From assembly GCF_002205635.1 (NCBI RefSeq), contig NZ_NISJ01000010.1:110229-174228 (forward strand): a DNA stretch of 64,000 nucleotides, read 5' to 3'. Position 1 is the stretch's first letter. Every line of letters starts with the position of its first letter. This document shows, one piece after another, positions 1 through 8,426 of the stretch. The notes under the pieces were generated by a model that made no database searches, was not told the origin of the DNA, and saw only the letters and a program-made list of their open reading frames with translations. The translations under genes and the position numbers were made by a program. This DNA comes from Sphingopyxis witflariensis. GTDB taxonomy: Bacteria > Pseudomonadota > Alphaproteobacteria > Sphingomonadales > Sphingomonadaceae.

Positions 1-311
1 TCACGGCGGTGGCTGATTCAGCCGCGTTGGGAATGACCACCGCTGTTCTGGTGCGGGTTCAGACATCTCCCGAAACGGCGCGCGACGTGGTCGAGGCGAT
101 GGCCAGTTTCGACGAAGTGAGTTTTGCTGCCTTGATGACAGGACGCTTCAATATCGTTCTGCTCGTGGCGGCGCAAAGTCGTCAGGCCGTGGCAGATATT
201 ATTCACATGCATTTACGGCGGCGATCCGGCGTACACCGGGTAGAAACGGTCGAGATCGTCTCGGTCGCCAAGCACAATCTCGATATCGCCCTGGTCTCCA
301 GAAAACGCTGA
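1..311 (+). CDS. Lrp/AsnC-family transcriptional regulator, C-terminal part
   Basis: The frame is open from the left window edge to the stop, so the N-terminal helix-turn-helix lies outside the window. The visible ~100 residues match the RAM (regulation of amino acid metabolism) ligand-binding domain of Lrp/AsnC proteins: a beta strand TTAVLVRVQTSPE, a helix, then a strand with GRFNIVLLVAA and a final strand after the segment GVHRVETVEIV. Such proteins bind DNA as multimers and sense small molecules, often amino acids or other carboxylic acids. Its ligand cannot be inferred. It lies upstream of, and convergent with, the amidohydrolase gene, so it may be the last gene of a separate unit. Confidence 0.75.
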   Translation, partial: TAVADSAALGMTTAVLVRVQTSPETARDVVEAMASFDEVSFAALMTGRFNIVLLVAAQSRQAVADIIHMHLRRRSGVHRVETVEIVSVAKHNLDIALVSRKR

Positions 312-408
312 CCCCACCCGGCCGAGGTGCCGGGACTCGGGCTCACGGGCTCCGCACTAGCGACCCTGTGGAAGGGGACGGCCTGCGCCCCCTTCCGGAG
401 ATTCACTA

Positions 409-2172
409 TCATTCTGCGGCGATCGCCATTGGATGCATCAGCTGCTCATCCATGTCGGCACCGCCCGACCCGACCAGTCGGCCCGGTGTCGCACCAGTGC
501 ACTCGGTGCCATTGACGAAGGTCGTCTCGCCATTCACCATCACCCGCTCGATGCCCTGGGGCTTGCAGACGCGCCGCCAGTCGCCATCGGGAAGATCATG
601 GGCGATCTCATATTTGAGCCGCGGATAGTCGAGCGCCTCATAGTCGTAGATGAAAAGATCGGCCGCTTGCCCCGCTGCCAGCGTGCCCCGGTTGTGGAGT
701 CCGAGCACTTCTGCCGGAACCGCGCTGAGCTTGTAGTGCATTTCCTCAAGCGTCATCAACCCGGTCTCGCGAACCATCCAGATGATCGCGTCCGTCGAAT
801 ATTGACCGCCAGCCCAGAATTTCACATGCGCTCCGCCGTCCGAGGTTCCCGGAATGGTGAACGGATGTTTGAGAACCTGTGCGACTTTCTCGTCGTCAAA
901 GCTCATGCCTTCGGCCACGAGGAAATCGCTGTCGGCATTGGTATCGACCACGATATCCATAAACACGTCGATCGTGGGCCGATTGCCAACGGCGGCCGCG
1001 ATTTCGCCGACCGACTTGCCTTCATACTGGTTCCATGGGGCGACGCCGCAAGCGTCGTTCAGGACATAATGCTCGAGCGGTCCGCCGGCCGGTGCGAGCA
1101 GTTCAGGCCTGTACACGTTGCGCAAGCGCGTGCGATAATCCTCGTCCGCCGCTTTTGCGACTTTTGCCGCGCGATCGCCCGCGAAGGTGAATTCGCGGAA
1201 CTCGGGGATGATGTTCCAGATATCCCAGTCCATCGGTTTGAATTCGTTCCAGCCGCGCGTGGTCAGGGTCTGGGTGAAGATTTCCAGCCCCTCTTCCCGC
1301 GCCTTGTCGACCAGAGCGAGGACTTCCTCATGATAAGTGGGCAGAAAGTCGTTGACGATGACGACATTGTGGAGGACGGGCCGGCCCGACACCCGTGCAA
1401 CCTCTAGCGCGATCTCACCGAAGCGCGCACCCGGGGTATCGACGAGGGCCTGGATCGAGCCTTCGCCGCGCTCGCGAAGCACTTCCGCGAGCGCCAGAAT
1501 GTCCTCGCGGCTCATCGTGTCGCTCGGCATCGGGGTGCCGTCACAGTCGATGTGGGTGTTATGCTCGCCCTGGTAGGAAAAGCCGAAGCCGATTGCGCCC
1601 GCGTCCATGGCGGCGTGCAGTTCCTGCTTCATGCGCTCCCGCTCTTCCGCAGTGGCCGGACGGCTTTTCGCTGCTTCGAGGCCCATCACATAGATTAGGA
1701 GCGGATTGAGGGGAACATAGCTGGCGACGTTGACCCCCTTGGGCACCCGCTTGAGATGCTCGATCCATTCGGGGAAGCTGACCCAGTCCCAGCCGAGCGC
1801 TGTCCGCATCGCATTTACGGGAACCTGTTCGGTGGTCTCCATCATCTGCATGTAGCGCTCCCGGTCCTGCGGATGGCAGGGGGCAAAGCCAAAACCGCAA
1901 TTTCCCACGCCGATTGTCGTGGTGCCATGCCAGCCAGAGTTTGTGGCATAGGGATCCCAGTGCAGTTGAGCGTCATAATGCGTATGGGCGTCGATCACCC
2001 CCGGCGCGACGATCTTCCCGGTGCCGTCGATGACATCGCTCGCGTCGCCGCTGATCCCGGCGCCAATGTCCGTTATGATCCCGTCTTTGATTCCGATATC
2101 GCCCACGAACCGCGGCGAGCCCGTGCCATCGACGATCGTGCCACCTTTGATGAGCGTGTCAAACTTAGGCAT
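409..2172 (-). CDS. Amidohydrolase, N-acyl-D-amino-acid deacylase-like
   Basis: Metal-dependent amidohydrolase of the D-aminoacylase group, 587 residues. The N-terminal beta-sandwich strand (DTLIKGGTIVDGTG) is followed by the metal-binding motif DAHTHYD (His63, His65) that opens the TIM barrel; the C-terminal part returns to the sandwich (GTLAAGQAADLFIYD, VMVNGE). The family hydrolyses N-acyl or cyclic amide bonds, but many members in catabolic clusters have unassigned substrates. I chose the ATG at 2172 because a GGGAG ribosome site lies just upstream and MPKFDTLIKGG is the usual family start; a longer in-frame start at 2217 is less likely. It faces a ~210-bp AT-richer gap towards the SDR gene on the same strand and is presumably part of the catabolic cluster. 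Confidence 0.85.
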   Translation of the reverse strand: MPKFDTLIKGGTIVDGTGSPRFVGDIGIKDGIITDIGAGISGDASDVIDGTGKIVAPGVIDAHTHYDAQLHWDPYATNSGWHGTTTIGVGNCGFGFAPCHPQDRERYMQMMETTEQVPVNAMRTALGWDWVSFPEWIEHLKRVPKGVNVASYVPLNPLLIYVMGLEAAKSRPATAEERERMKQELHAAMDAGAIGFGFSYQGEHNTHIDCDGTPMPSDTMSREDILALAEVLRERGEGSIQALVDTPGARFGEIALEVARVSGRPVLHNVVIVNDFLPTYHEEVLALVDKAREEGLEIFTQTLTTRGWNEFKPMDWDIWNIIPEFREFTFAGDRAAKVAKAADEDYRTRLRNVYRPELLAPAGGPLEHYVLNDACGVAPWNQYEGKSVGEIAAAVGNRPTIDVFMDIVVDTNADSDFLVAEGMSFDDEKVAQVLKHPFTIPGTSDGGAHVKFWAGGQYSTDAIIWMVRETGLMTLEEMHYKLSAVPAEVLGLHNRGTLAAGQAADLFIYDYEALDYPRLKYEIAHDLPDGDWRRVCKPQGIERVMVNGETTFVNGTECTGATPGRLVGSGGADMDEQLMHPMAIAAE

Positions 2173-2381
2173 CCCATTCTCCCATCTCTCTGTGTTGCTC
2201 GACATTATGGTCGGCATTTGGTTCTCAAATTCGACAAAAATGATGCAAGTATCTATATTATGCGATCCACCATTGAGTCAAATATAATGGGAAATGATGT
2301 CATGGCCGGTCTGGACTGTCTTGATGGCGTTTCGACCCTCCCTTTGCGCGAAAGGGGCAGGCCGATGCGCCGACGGGATGC

Positions 2382-3173
2382 TCAAACCGCGGTGTAGCCA
2401 CCATCGACGATGAACTCGGAACCCGTGATGTAGCGTGCGCCGTCGCTTGCCAAGAACGCGACCAACGGCGCGATGTCATCGACATTGCCCATCCGGCCCA
2501 CGGGAATCTTGCTGTTCCATGCGGCAACAACCCGCTCCACCGACGCTGGTTCGCCGTTCGCGGCGGTAGGTCTCTCGTGATGGGCGCCGAGCCTGGTTGC
2601 CGTCGGACCCGGCAACACTGTATTCACTCTTACGGCACGCTCGGCCAGTTCGACCGCGACAGCCTTGCTCAACATACGGATTGCGCCCTTGCTCGCGCTA
2701 TAAGCGGCATAACGGTCCCCTGCCACCGTCCCATAGATTGATGAGATATTGACGATGGCGGCGGTTGACGTGCCGTCCGCCTGACGACGCATCGACAAAA
2801 GCGGCAGTGCCATCTGCATCCCCATGAACGGACCCTCGACATTGATCCGATATTGCCTTCTCAGATCGTCGAGAGGAGCGGTCGCAAAAGGCGTGTCGAG
2901 CATGATGCCGGCGTTGTTCACGAGAATGTCGAGCCGGCCGAGCTTTTCGGCGAAGCCGATCGCCGTCTCCCAATCGGCTTCGCTTGTCACGTCATGCCGG
3001 CAGGCGTGCGTTCCCTTGGTGCCATCGCACCACTCAAGGCGAGAGGCATCGATATCGGTCGCAAGTACCTCGGCGCCGGCGGCAAGCAATTGCTTTGCCA
3101 CGGCAAGGCCTATCCCGCTTCCCGCGCCCGTCACGATCGCAACGCGGCCCTCCAATTCGATCGAATTCACCAT
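2382..3173 (-). CDS. SDR-family NAD(P)-dependent oxidoreductase
   Basis: Classical short-chain dehydrogenase/reductase of about 263 residues. Visible features are the Rossmann glycine motif TGAGSGIG (residues 15-22), NNAG, the catalytic serine in VNISSIYG, YAAYSASK (Tyr and Lys of the active site), and the C-terminal SDGARYITGSEFIVDGG. It would oxidise a secondary alcohol or reduce a ketone using NAD(P)(H). The start is ambiguous: ATG at 3173 or 3182 and GTG at 3170 overlap a GGAGGTG purine run, so the N-terminus may shift by three residues. It is divergent from the phosphotransferase gene at 3343, with a TetR-type operator candidate between them. Confidence 0.88.
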   Translation of the reverse strand: MVNSIELEGRVAIVTGAGSGIGLAVAKQLLAAGAEVLATDIDASRLEWCDGTKGTHACRHDVTSEADWETAIGFAEKLGRLDILVNNAGIMLDTPFATAPLDDLRRQYRINVEGPFMGMQMALPLLSMRRQADGTSTAAIVNISSIYGTVAGDRYAAYSASKGAIRMLSKAVAVELAERAVRVNTVLPGPTATRLGAHHERPTAANGEPASVERVVAAWNSKIPVGRMGNVDDIAPLVAFLASDGARYITGSEFIVDGGYTAV

Positions 3174-3304
3174 CACCTCCATGATCGAAAACTGAGAAGC
3201 GCCATCGAGCCAATCGACGGCGTCGCGCAAATTGCGCGCGCGCTTCCGTGCTTCGCCGCCATTCGCGCCTCCGGATTGGCATTGACATGCGCGGCCGTCA
3301 AATG

Positions 3305-3329
3305 CGATTATACAAGCAATTAATTAAAT
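3305..3329. promoter_or_regulatory. Candidate regulon operator, site 1
   Basis: AT-rich element reading CGATTAT, then ACAAG, then CAATTAATTAAAT. It lies 13 bp before the GTG of the phosphotransferase gene, just ahead of its ribosome site, in the divergent gap to the SDR gene. It shares the ATTAATT core and the upstream ATTAT block with ten other sites in the catabolic cluster. Confidence 0.6.
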
Positions 3330-3342
3330 ATCGGAGGGCGCG

Positions 3343-4368
3343 GTGGAGGGTGTCGATCTTGTTTCGCTTGATCGCTGGATGGAAGCCCGGAGCCTTGGAA
3401 GTGGCTCGATTTCCGGCGTCCGGCTTCTGGCTGGCGGAACCCAGAATATTCTCCTCCGCTTCCATCGCGGGCCGTCCGAATTTGTTCTCCGCCGGCCGCC
3501 GCCGGTCCTGCGCGCGGGATCCAATGAGACGATGCGCCGCGAAATGCGCGTCCTCGAGGCACTGCGCGGTAGCGATGTTCCTCACCCTGGCTTCATCGCC
3601 GGATCTAGCGACGAGACGATCCTTGGCGCTGCTTTCTATCTCATGCAGCCGGTCGATGGCTTCAACCCGATGTCCGGGCTCCCCGCCTTGCACGCTCGCG
3701 AGCCGCTGCTGCGCCGCCGCATGGGCCTCGCCGTGGTCGGGGCGATCGCCGCACTCGGCGCGCTCGATTATCGGGCGGTCGGCCTCGCGGATTTTGGAAA
3801 GCCCGAGAATTTCCTGGAACGCCAGGTGGGGCGTTGGCGCCGCCAGCTTGAAAGCTATGCCGATCTAGCCGGGTGGCCGGGGCCTGGCGCCATCCCGGGG
3901 GTGGACGCGGTGGCGGCCTGGCTCGATCGCCATCGCCCAAGCTCATTTCAACCGGGGATCATCCACGGAGATGCGCATCTTGCAAATGTGATGATCCGGC
4001 CGGACAGCGGGGAACTCGCAGCCCTCGTTGATTGGGAATTGAGCACGATTGGCGACCCCCTGCTCGACCTCGGCTGGCTGATCGCGACATGGCCGACCGA
4101 TGGCTCATCCTTCGCCACGGACGCCATGGCAAATCAGCTCACCGATCTTGCATCTCCTGCCGACCTCGCGGCGCATTACGCAGCGTCAAGCGGCCGGGAT
4201 CTCGCGGCTCTCGACTGGTACATCGTGCTCGCCTGCTACAAGTTGGGCATCATTCTGGAAGGGAGCTTTGCGCGGGCCTGTGCCGGAAAGGCGCCGCGAG
4301 AAACCGGCGAACGGCTTCACGCGCACACGCTCGCTCTGTTCGAGCGCGCCCTCAGCATCATTCGTTGA
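3343..4368 (+). CDS. Phosphotransferase (APH/ACAD10-11 kinase-domain type)
   Basis: Aminoglycoside-phosphotransferase-fold kinase of 341 residues. Motifs: a nucleotide-binding N-lobe (GGTQNILLRF, FVLRRPPP), Brenner motif HGDAHLANVM near residue 207 (catalytic Asp), and the Mg-binding DWELSTIGDPLLDLGW near 229. Known relatives are the kinase domains of ACAD10/ACAD11 and bacterial LvaA, which phosphorylate 4-hydroxyacyl-CoA; they are not antibiotic-resistance enzymes. The start is a GTG preceded by a GGAGGG site. It leads a four-gene run (kinase, SDR, ACAD11-like dehydrogenase, zinc alcohol dehydrogenase) with gaps of 9-25 bp, strongly suggesting an operon and a shared hydroxyacyl-CoA route. 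Confidence 0.85.
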   Translation: MEGVDLVSLDRWMEARSLGSGSISGVRLLAGGTQNILLRFHRGPSEFVLRRPPPVLRAGSNETMRREMRVLEALRGSDVPHPGFIAGSSDETILGAAFYLMQPVDGFNPMSGLPALHAREPLLRRRMGLAVVGAIAALGALDYRAVGLADFGKPENFLERQVGRWRRQLESYADLAGWPGPGAIPGVDAVAAWLDRHRPSSFQPGIIHGDAHLANVMIRPDSGELAALVDWELSTIGDPLLDLGWLIATWPTDGSSFATDAMANQLTDLASPADLAAHYAASSGRDLAALDWYIVLACYKLGIILEGSFARACAGKAPRETGERLHAHTLALFERALSIIR

Positions 4369-4377
4369 AAAGGAAAG

Positions 4378-5118
4378 ATGATGATCGACGATACCGATTT
4401 TAGCGGACGCAATATTCTCGTCGTCGGCGGATCGAGCGGGATCGGCAACGGCATAGCCCAAGGGTTTCGCGCCCGCGGCGCCAATGTTCATATCTGGGGG
4501 ACGCGCGCCTCTGCGTCCGACTACAGCGCCGATGAAGGGTCCGACCTTGAAGGACTGGGCTATCATTGCGTCGATGTCGGGACGCCCGAGGCTATCGAGA
4601 CGGCGGAGATTCCCTTCGACACGCTGGACTCCCTCATTTTGTCGCAGGGAACCGTATTATATCGGCGCCAGGAGTTCGAGCGCGAAGGGTGGGATCGTGT
4701 CATGGCGGTCAATATCGACAGCCTGATGCATTGCGCGCGCAAGTTCCGGCCACTGCTTTCGGCGTCCGGCGGGTCGATTATTATCGTGAGCTCGACGTCC
4801 GGCTTGCGCGGCAATATCGGAAACCCGGCTTATGCCGCGTCCAAAGCGGCCGCGATCAGTCTGACCAAAACGCTGGGCCAGGCTTTTGCCGGTGACGGGA
4901 TTCGGGTGAATGGTCTCGCTCCGGGGCTCGTCGATACCAAATTGACACGGATCACGACCCAGAATTCCGCTCGTCTCGACGGCGCGCTCGCCACGATCGC
5001 GCAGCGACGCATGGGGACGCCCGCCGATATGGCGGGTGCCGCCATATTCCTCGCATCCCCGCTCGCTTCCTACGTCACCGGCCACACGCTGGTCGTCGAT
5101 GGTGGCCTGACGCTCTGA
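4378..5118 (+). CDS. SDR-family oxidoreductase
   Basis: Short-chain dehydrogenase/reductase of 246 residues with GGSSGIG at residues 17-23, serine motif IIIVSSTSG, active-site YAASK, and C-terminal ASYVTGHTLVVDGG. It lacks the common NNAG and has LILSQGT at that place, which is seen in some SDR subfamilies. It probably interconverts a hydroxy and a keto group on a CoA ester or free acid intermediate. It starts 9 bp after the kinase gene and ends 25 bp before the ACAD11-like gene, so it is probably co-transcribed with both. Tandem ATGs (4378 and 4381) leave the first residue uncertain. Confidence 0.88.
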   Translation: MMIDDTDFSGRNILVVGGSSGIGNGIAQGFRARGANVHIWGTRASASDYSADEGSDLEGLGYHCVDVGTPEAIETAEIPFDTLDSLILSQGTVLYRRQEFEREGWDRVMAVNIDSLMHCARKFRPLLSASGGSIIIVSSTSGLRGNIGNPAYAASKAAAISLTKTLGQAFAGDGIRVNGLAPGLVDTKLTRITTQNSARLDGALATIAQRRMGTPADMAGAAIFLASPLASYVTGHTLVVDGGLTL

Positions 5119-5143
5119 TTTGCCATTCTGACAGGAGATACAC

Positions 5144-6367
5144 ATGCAGTTCGAACATAGCGAAAAGGTCCGTGACCTCCTGCAGAGGGTCGAAACGTTC
5201 ATGGATGCGCATATCTACCCCAATGAGGAAGAGTATTACCACTTCATCCACGACCAGAGGAATCTGTGGCAGGAGTGGCCTGGAATGCCCGCCCTCAAGG
5301 CCGAGGCGCGTGCTCAGGGCTTGTGGAACCTCTTCCTCCCACACGAATATGGCCGCTTCTCGCCCGGGCTCAGCAATCTTGAATATGCTCCACTTGCCGA
5401 GGTGATGGGCCGATCGCCGTGGTCGAGCCAGGTGTTCAATTGCTCCGCGCCCGACACGGGCAATATGGAAGTGCTCGCGAAATTCGGGACCCCCGATCAG
5501 CAGCAGCAGTGGCTTCAGCCCCTGCTCGACGGGGAGATTCGCTCGGCCTATGTGATGACCGAGCCGCAGGTCGCCTCATCCGATGCCACCAATCTTGAGC
5601 TGTCCATCAAGCCCGACGGCGACGACTATGTCATCAACGGCCGGAAGTGGTGGATTTCGAATGCGATGCACCCCGATTGCGCGATCTTCATCGTGATGGG
5701 AAAGACCGACTTCGATGCTCCCCGCCATGCCCAACATTCGCAGATCCTCGTGCCGCGAGATACGGCAGGGATCACGGTCGTGCGCAACCAGACCGTCTTC
5801 GGATCGATGAACTCGCCGGGTGGCGAGTGCGAACTGCGCTTCGACAATGTACGCGTACCGAAGGAAAATCTCATTCTTGGTGAGGGGCGGGGGTTCGAGA
5901 TCGCGCAAGGGCGTCTCGGGCCGGGACGTATTCACCACTGCATGCGTTCGATCGGCCAGGCGCAGCGCGCGCTCGAGATCATGGCGCGCCGCGCGAACAG
6001 CCGCGTCGCTTTTGGAAAGAAGCTCGCCGATCAAAGTAGCATCCGCCAGGACGTCGCACGCAGCTTCTGTGAAATCGAGATGTCGCGCCTGCTCACGCTC
6101 AAGGCTGCCGACGCCATGGACCGCTATGGCAACAAGGTTGCCAAGGATCTGATCGCGGCCATCAAGGTGATCGCTCCGCAAATGGCGCAAACCGTCGCGG
6201 ATCGGGCCATCCAGGTTCATGGCGGAATGGGCGTAAGCGACGACACCCCGATCGCCTACTTCTTCACCCTCAATCGCTATCTGCGCATCGCGGACGGTCC
6301 CGACGAGGTGCACATGTCGCAGCTCGGGAAGCAGAAGATCGCCGAATATTCGGCGATGGCGAAGTAG
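5144..6367 (+). CDS. Acyl-CoA dehydrogenase, ACAD10/11-like
   Basis: FAD-dependent acyl-CoA dehydrogenase of 407 residues that resembles the ACAD domain of ACAD11: MTEPQVASSDATN, INGRKWWISNA, GRGFEIAQGRLGPGRIHHCMR, IQVHGGMGVSDDTP and RIADGPDEVH are all hallmarks of that subgroup. In ACAD10/11 and in bacterial LvaC, the dehydrogenase partner works with a kinase: 4-phosphoacyl-CoA loses phosphate to give an enoyl-CoA that enters beta-oxidation. The matching kinase is encoded two genes upstream. A SD-like CAGGAGA precedes the ATG. This is the best-supported functional assignment in the operon, although the actual acyl chain is unknown. Confidence 0.88.
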   Translation: MQFEHSEKVRDLLQRVETFMDAHIYPNEEEYYHFIHDQRNLWQEWPGMPALKAEARAQGLWNLFLPHEYGRFSPGLSNLEYAPLAEVMGRSPWSSQVFNCSAPDTGNMEVLAKFGTPDQQQQWLQPLLDGEIRSAYVMTEPQVASSDATNLELSIKPDGDDYVINGRKWWISNAMHPDCAIFIVMGKTDFDAPRHAQHSQILVPRDTAGITVVRNQTVFGSMNSPGGECELRFDNVRVPKENLILGEGRGFEIAQGRLGPGRIHHCMRSIGQAQRALEIMARRANSRVAFGKKLADQSSIRQDVARSFCEIEMSRLLTLKAADAMDRYGNKVAKDLIAAIKVIAPQMAQTVADRAIQVHGGMGVSDDTPIAYFFTLNRYLRIADGPDEVHMSQLGKQKIAEYSAMAK

Positions 6368-6376
6368 GAGGCCGGC

Positions 6377-7414
6377 ATGAAGGCGCTGCTTTATCACGGG
6401 GCAGGGGATATCCGCTACGAAAGCATGGCCGATCCGATGCCGGTCGAGGCGGGCGACGCCATCGTTCGAGTCACCGCCTGCTCGATCTGCGGAAGCGACC
6501 TACACATTTATCATGGTCACGGATTTTCCGAGGATCGGGGCTTTTGTGTCGGTCACGAAGCGGTCGGCGAAGTGGTCGAAACCGGACGCGCCGTCTCGCG
6601 GCTCCGCGTCGGTGACCGGGTCATGATCCCCGCAGCAGCGGGCTGCGGCGCCTGCCGACCCTGCCTGTCGGGCAATGTGATCGGGTGCGAGAATGGCGCA
6701 GCGGCCTGCTACGGGTTGTCCGCCGCGCTTCAAGGTTCGCAGGCCGAGGCCGTTCGCGTCCCCAGCGCGGACGCCAATGCGGTGCTGATCCCGGAAGGGA
6801 TATCGGAAGAGCAGGCGCTGCTGATGACAGACGCCCTTTCGACCGCCTGGTTCGGTGCGCGCAGCGCCGATATCGCCCCGGGGAGCAGCGTCGCCGTAAT
6901 TGGTTTGGGGCCGATCGGCCTCATGACGGTCGACTCCGCCTTCGTGCTGGGCGCCCATATCGTATATGCCATCGATCCCGTTCCAGAAAGGCGCGCGCTG
7001 GCGGCAGCGGCGGGCGCCGTCGCTCTGCACCCTGACGAAGCCGTCGCCGTGATCCGGGAGGCGACGAAAGGACGTAAACTCGATTCCGTCGTCGAGGTGG
7101 TCGGGAGCGACGCGACGGTCGATATGGCATTACGCTTGGTAAGGGCGCGCGGCACCGTCTCGGTAATCGGTGTGCAGCAATCGCGCCGTTTCGCCTTTCC
7201 GCTCGAACGCGCGTTCGCGGCAGGGCTCACATTCCGGGTCGGGACCTGCTCGGTCCCCGAAGAATTGCCGACCCTTTTTCCACTTGTCCAGGCGGGGCGT
7301 CTCAAGCCGGAAACCTATGTCTCCAATCGGCTGCCGCTGCGAGACGGCGCCGAAGCCTATGCGATGTTCGACCGCCGGGAGGCGGGAACCCTGAAGATCA
7401 TCCTCGAGCCCTGA
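6377..7414 (+). CDS. Zinc-dependent alcohol dehydrogenase (MDR family)
   Basis: Medium-chain dehydrogenase of 345 residues. Catalytic-zinc residues are seen in CSICGSDLH and HEAVGEV, the structural-zinc cysteines in CGACRPCLSGNVIGC, and the Rossmann motif in GLGPIGLMTVDSA. It would oxidise a primary or secondary alcohol with NAD(P). It begins 9 bp after the ACAD11-like gene with a GGAGG ribosome site overlapping the previous stop, and closes the kinase operon. A 218-bp gap with a regulon operator separates it from the next gene. Confidence 0.88.
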   Translation: MKALLYHGAGDIRYESMADPMPVEAGDAIVRVTACSICGSDLHIYHGHGFSEDRGFCVGHEAVGEVVETGRAVSRLRVGDRVMIPAAAGCGACRPCLSGNVIGCENGAAACYGLSAALQGSQAEAVRVPSADANAVLIPEGISEEQALLMTDALSTAWFGARSADIAPGSSVAVIGLGPIGLMTVDSAFVLGAHIVYAIDPVPERRALAAAAGAVALHPDEAVAVIREATKGRKLDSVVEVVGSDATVDMALRLVRARGTVSVIGVQQSRRFAFPLERAFAAGLTFRVGTCSVPEELPTLFPLVQAGRLKPETYVSNRLPLRDGAEAYAMFDRREAGTLKIILEP

Positions 7415-7584
7415 AGACGCGACTGGCTGGATCTGAGTCCGGCGCGCCCCTGCTGACCGCACGCGGAAAGGGGGGGCGACACGGCAAAAAATGCGCGCCT
7501 CTGCTTGCGGCGCTTCGCCGGCAAAACCGTTCGCATTGACCGCAGAGCTATGCAGTTGATCGGGCGAACGCATTTGTGTATCTA

Positions 7585-7607
7585 ATAATCGAGCAATTAA
7601 TTAATTG
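7585..7607. promoter_or_regulatory. Candidate regulon operator, site 2
   Basis: ATAATC and GAG followed by the perfect 14-bp palindrome CAATTAATTAATTG (7594-7607). It ends 25 bp before the ATG of the enoyl-CoA hydratase gene. It is the most symmetrical member of the operator set. Confidence 0.65.
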
Positions 7608-7632
7608 TCGAATCGCTCGCGGAGAGGACGCC

Positions 7633-8385
7633 ATGGCATCGGGATTGTCGGTAGAGTTGCGGGTCGACGGGCCAACCGCACATATCATCCTCAACCGTGA
7701 GGACCGGCTCAACGCGATCAACAACGACATGTTTCGGCGGCTTGAAGATCATGTCGCGCGGCTCGCGGGCGAGGCCGAAACTGTTCGCAGCGTCATCGTG
7801 CGTGGCGCGGGAAAATGTTTTTCTGCGGGGCATGATCTGCAGGACATCGCGTCTGGCGATGCAGCGCATGATGTCTCTTTTCAATCTTCGGTGCTCGAGC
7901 GTCTCGCGAATCTGCCCCAGGCGGTTATCGCGGCGGTGCACGGTCATTGTTACACCGGCGCGCTCGAGTTGGCGCTGGCCAGTGATTTCATTCTCGCCGC
8001 CCGGAGCGCGCGGTTCGCGGACACGCACGCCAAATGGGCGCTCACGCCTGTGTGGGGTATGAGCCAGCGGCTGCCCCGTCTGGTGGGCCAGGCCAAGGCG
8101 CGCGAGATGATGTTCACCGCGCGCACGATCGATGGCCGGGAGGCGGCGGAGATCGGACTGGCGGCGTCCTGCTTCGAGGATACTGAGTTTCTGGAGCGGG
8201 TCGATGCGATCGCGTCGATGATCGCTGAAAATTCGGCTTTCAGCATTGCCGCCTATAAGCGACTGCTCGCCGAAACGGACAATGTCCCGCTGCATCTCGG
8301 CCTCGCACACGAAGTCCGCAACAGCGCAGGCGTCGGACCCGACATGGGCGAACGTATCGCGGCCTTTTCAAAACGCAAAGCATGA
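7633..8385 (+). CDS. Enoyl-CoA hydratase/isomerase (crotonase family)
   Basis: Crotonase-fold protein of 250 residues. The first oxyanion-hole segment is GKCFSAGHDLQDI and the second is VHGHCYTGALELALASD, where the usual GGG is replaced by TGA, so hydratase activity is not certain; other crotonases with such changes act as isomerases or hydrolases. The start MASGLSVEL follows GGAGAGG at 7621. It is the first gene of a likely operon reaching to the aldehyde dehydrogenase at 14.6 kb, with a P450, a flavoprotein and two acyl-CoA dehydrogenases. Confidence 0.82.
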   Translation: MASGLSVELRVDGPTAHIILNREDRLNAINNDMFRRLEDHVARLAGEAETVRSVIVRGAGKCFSAGHDLQDIASGDAAHDVSFQSSVLERLANLPQAVIAAVHGHCYTGALELALASDFILAARSARFADTHAKWALTPVWGMSQRLPRLVGQAKAREMMFTARTIDGREAAEIGLAASCFEDTEFLERVDAIASMIAENSAFSIAAYKRLLAETDNVPLHLGLAHEVRNSAGVGPDMGERIAAFSKRKA

Positions 8386-8426
8386 CCGCGCCATCTGGAG
8401 CGCTGGTCGATCGGGAGTGAGTGACG

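Noticed and set aside
2255..2290. An AT-rich stretch upstream of the amidohydrolase as a twelfth operator
   Set aside because: It has TATATTATGCGATC but lacks the ATTAATT or CAATTG core, so it was not counted.
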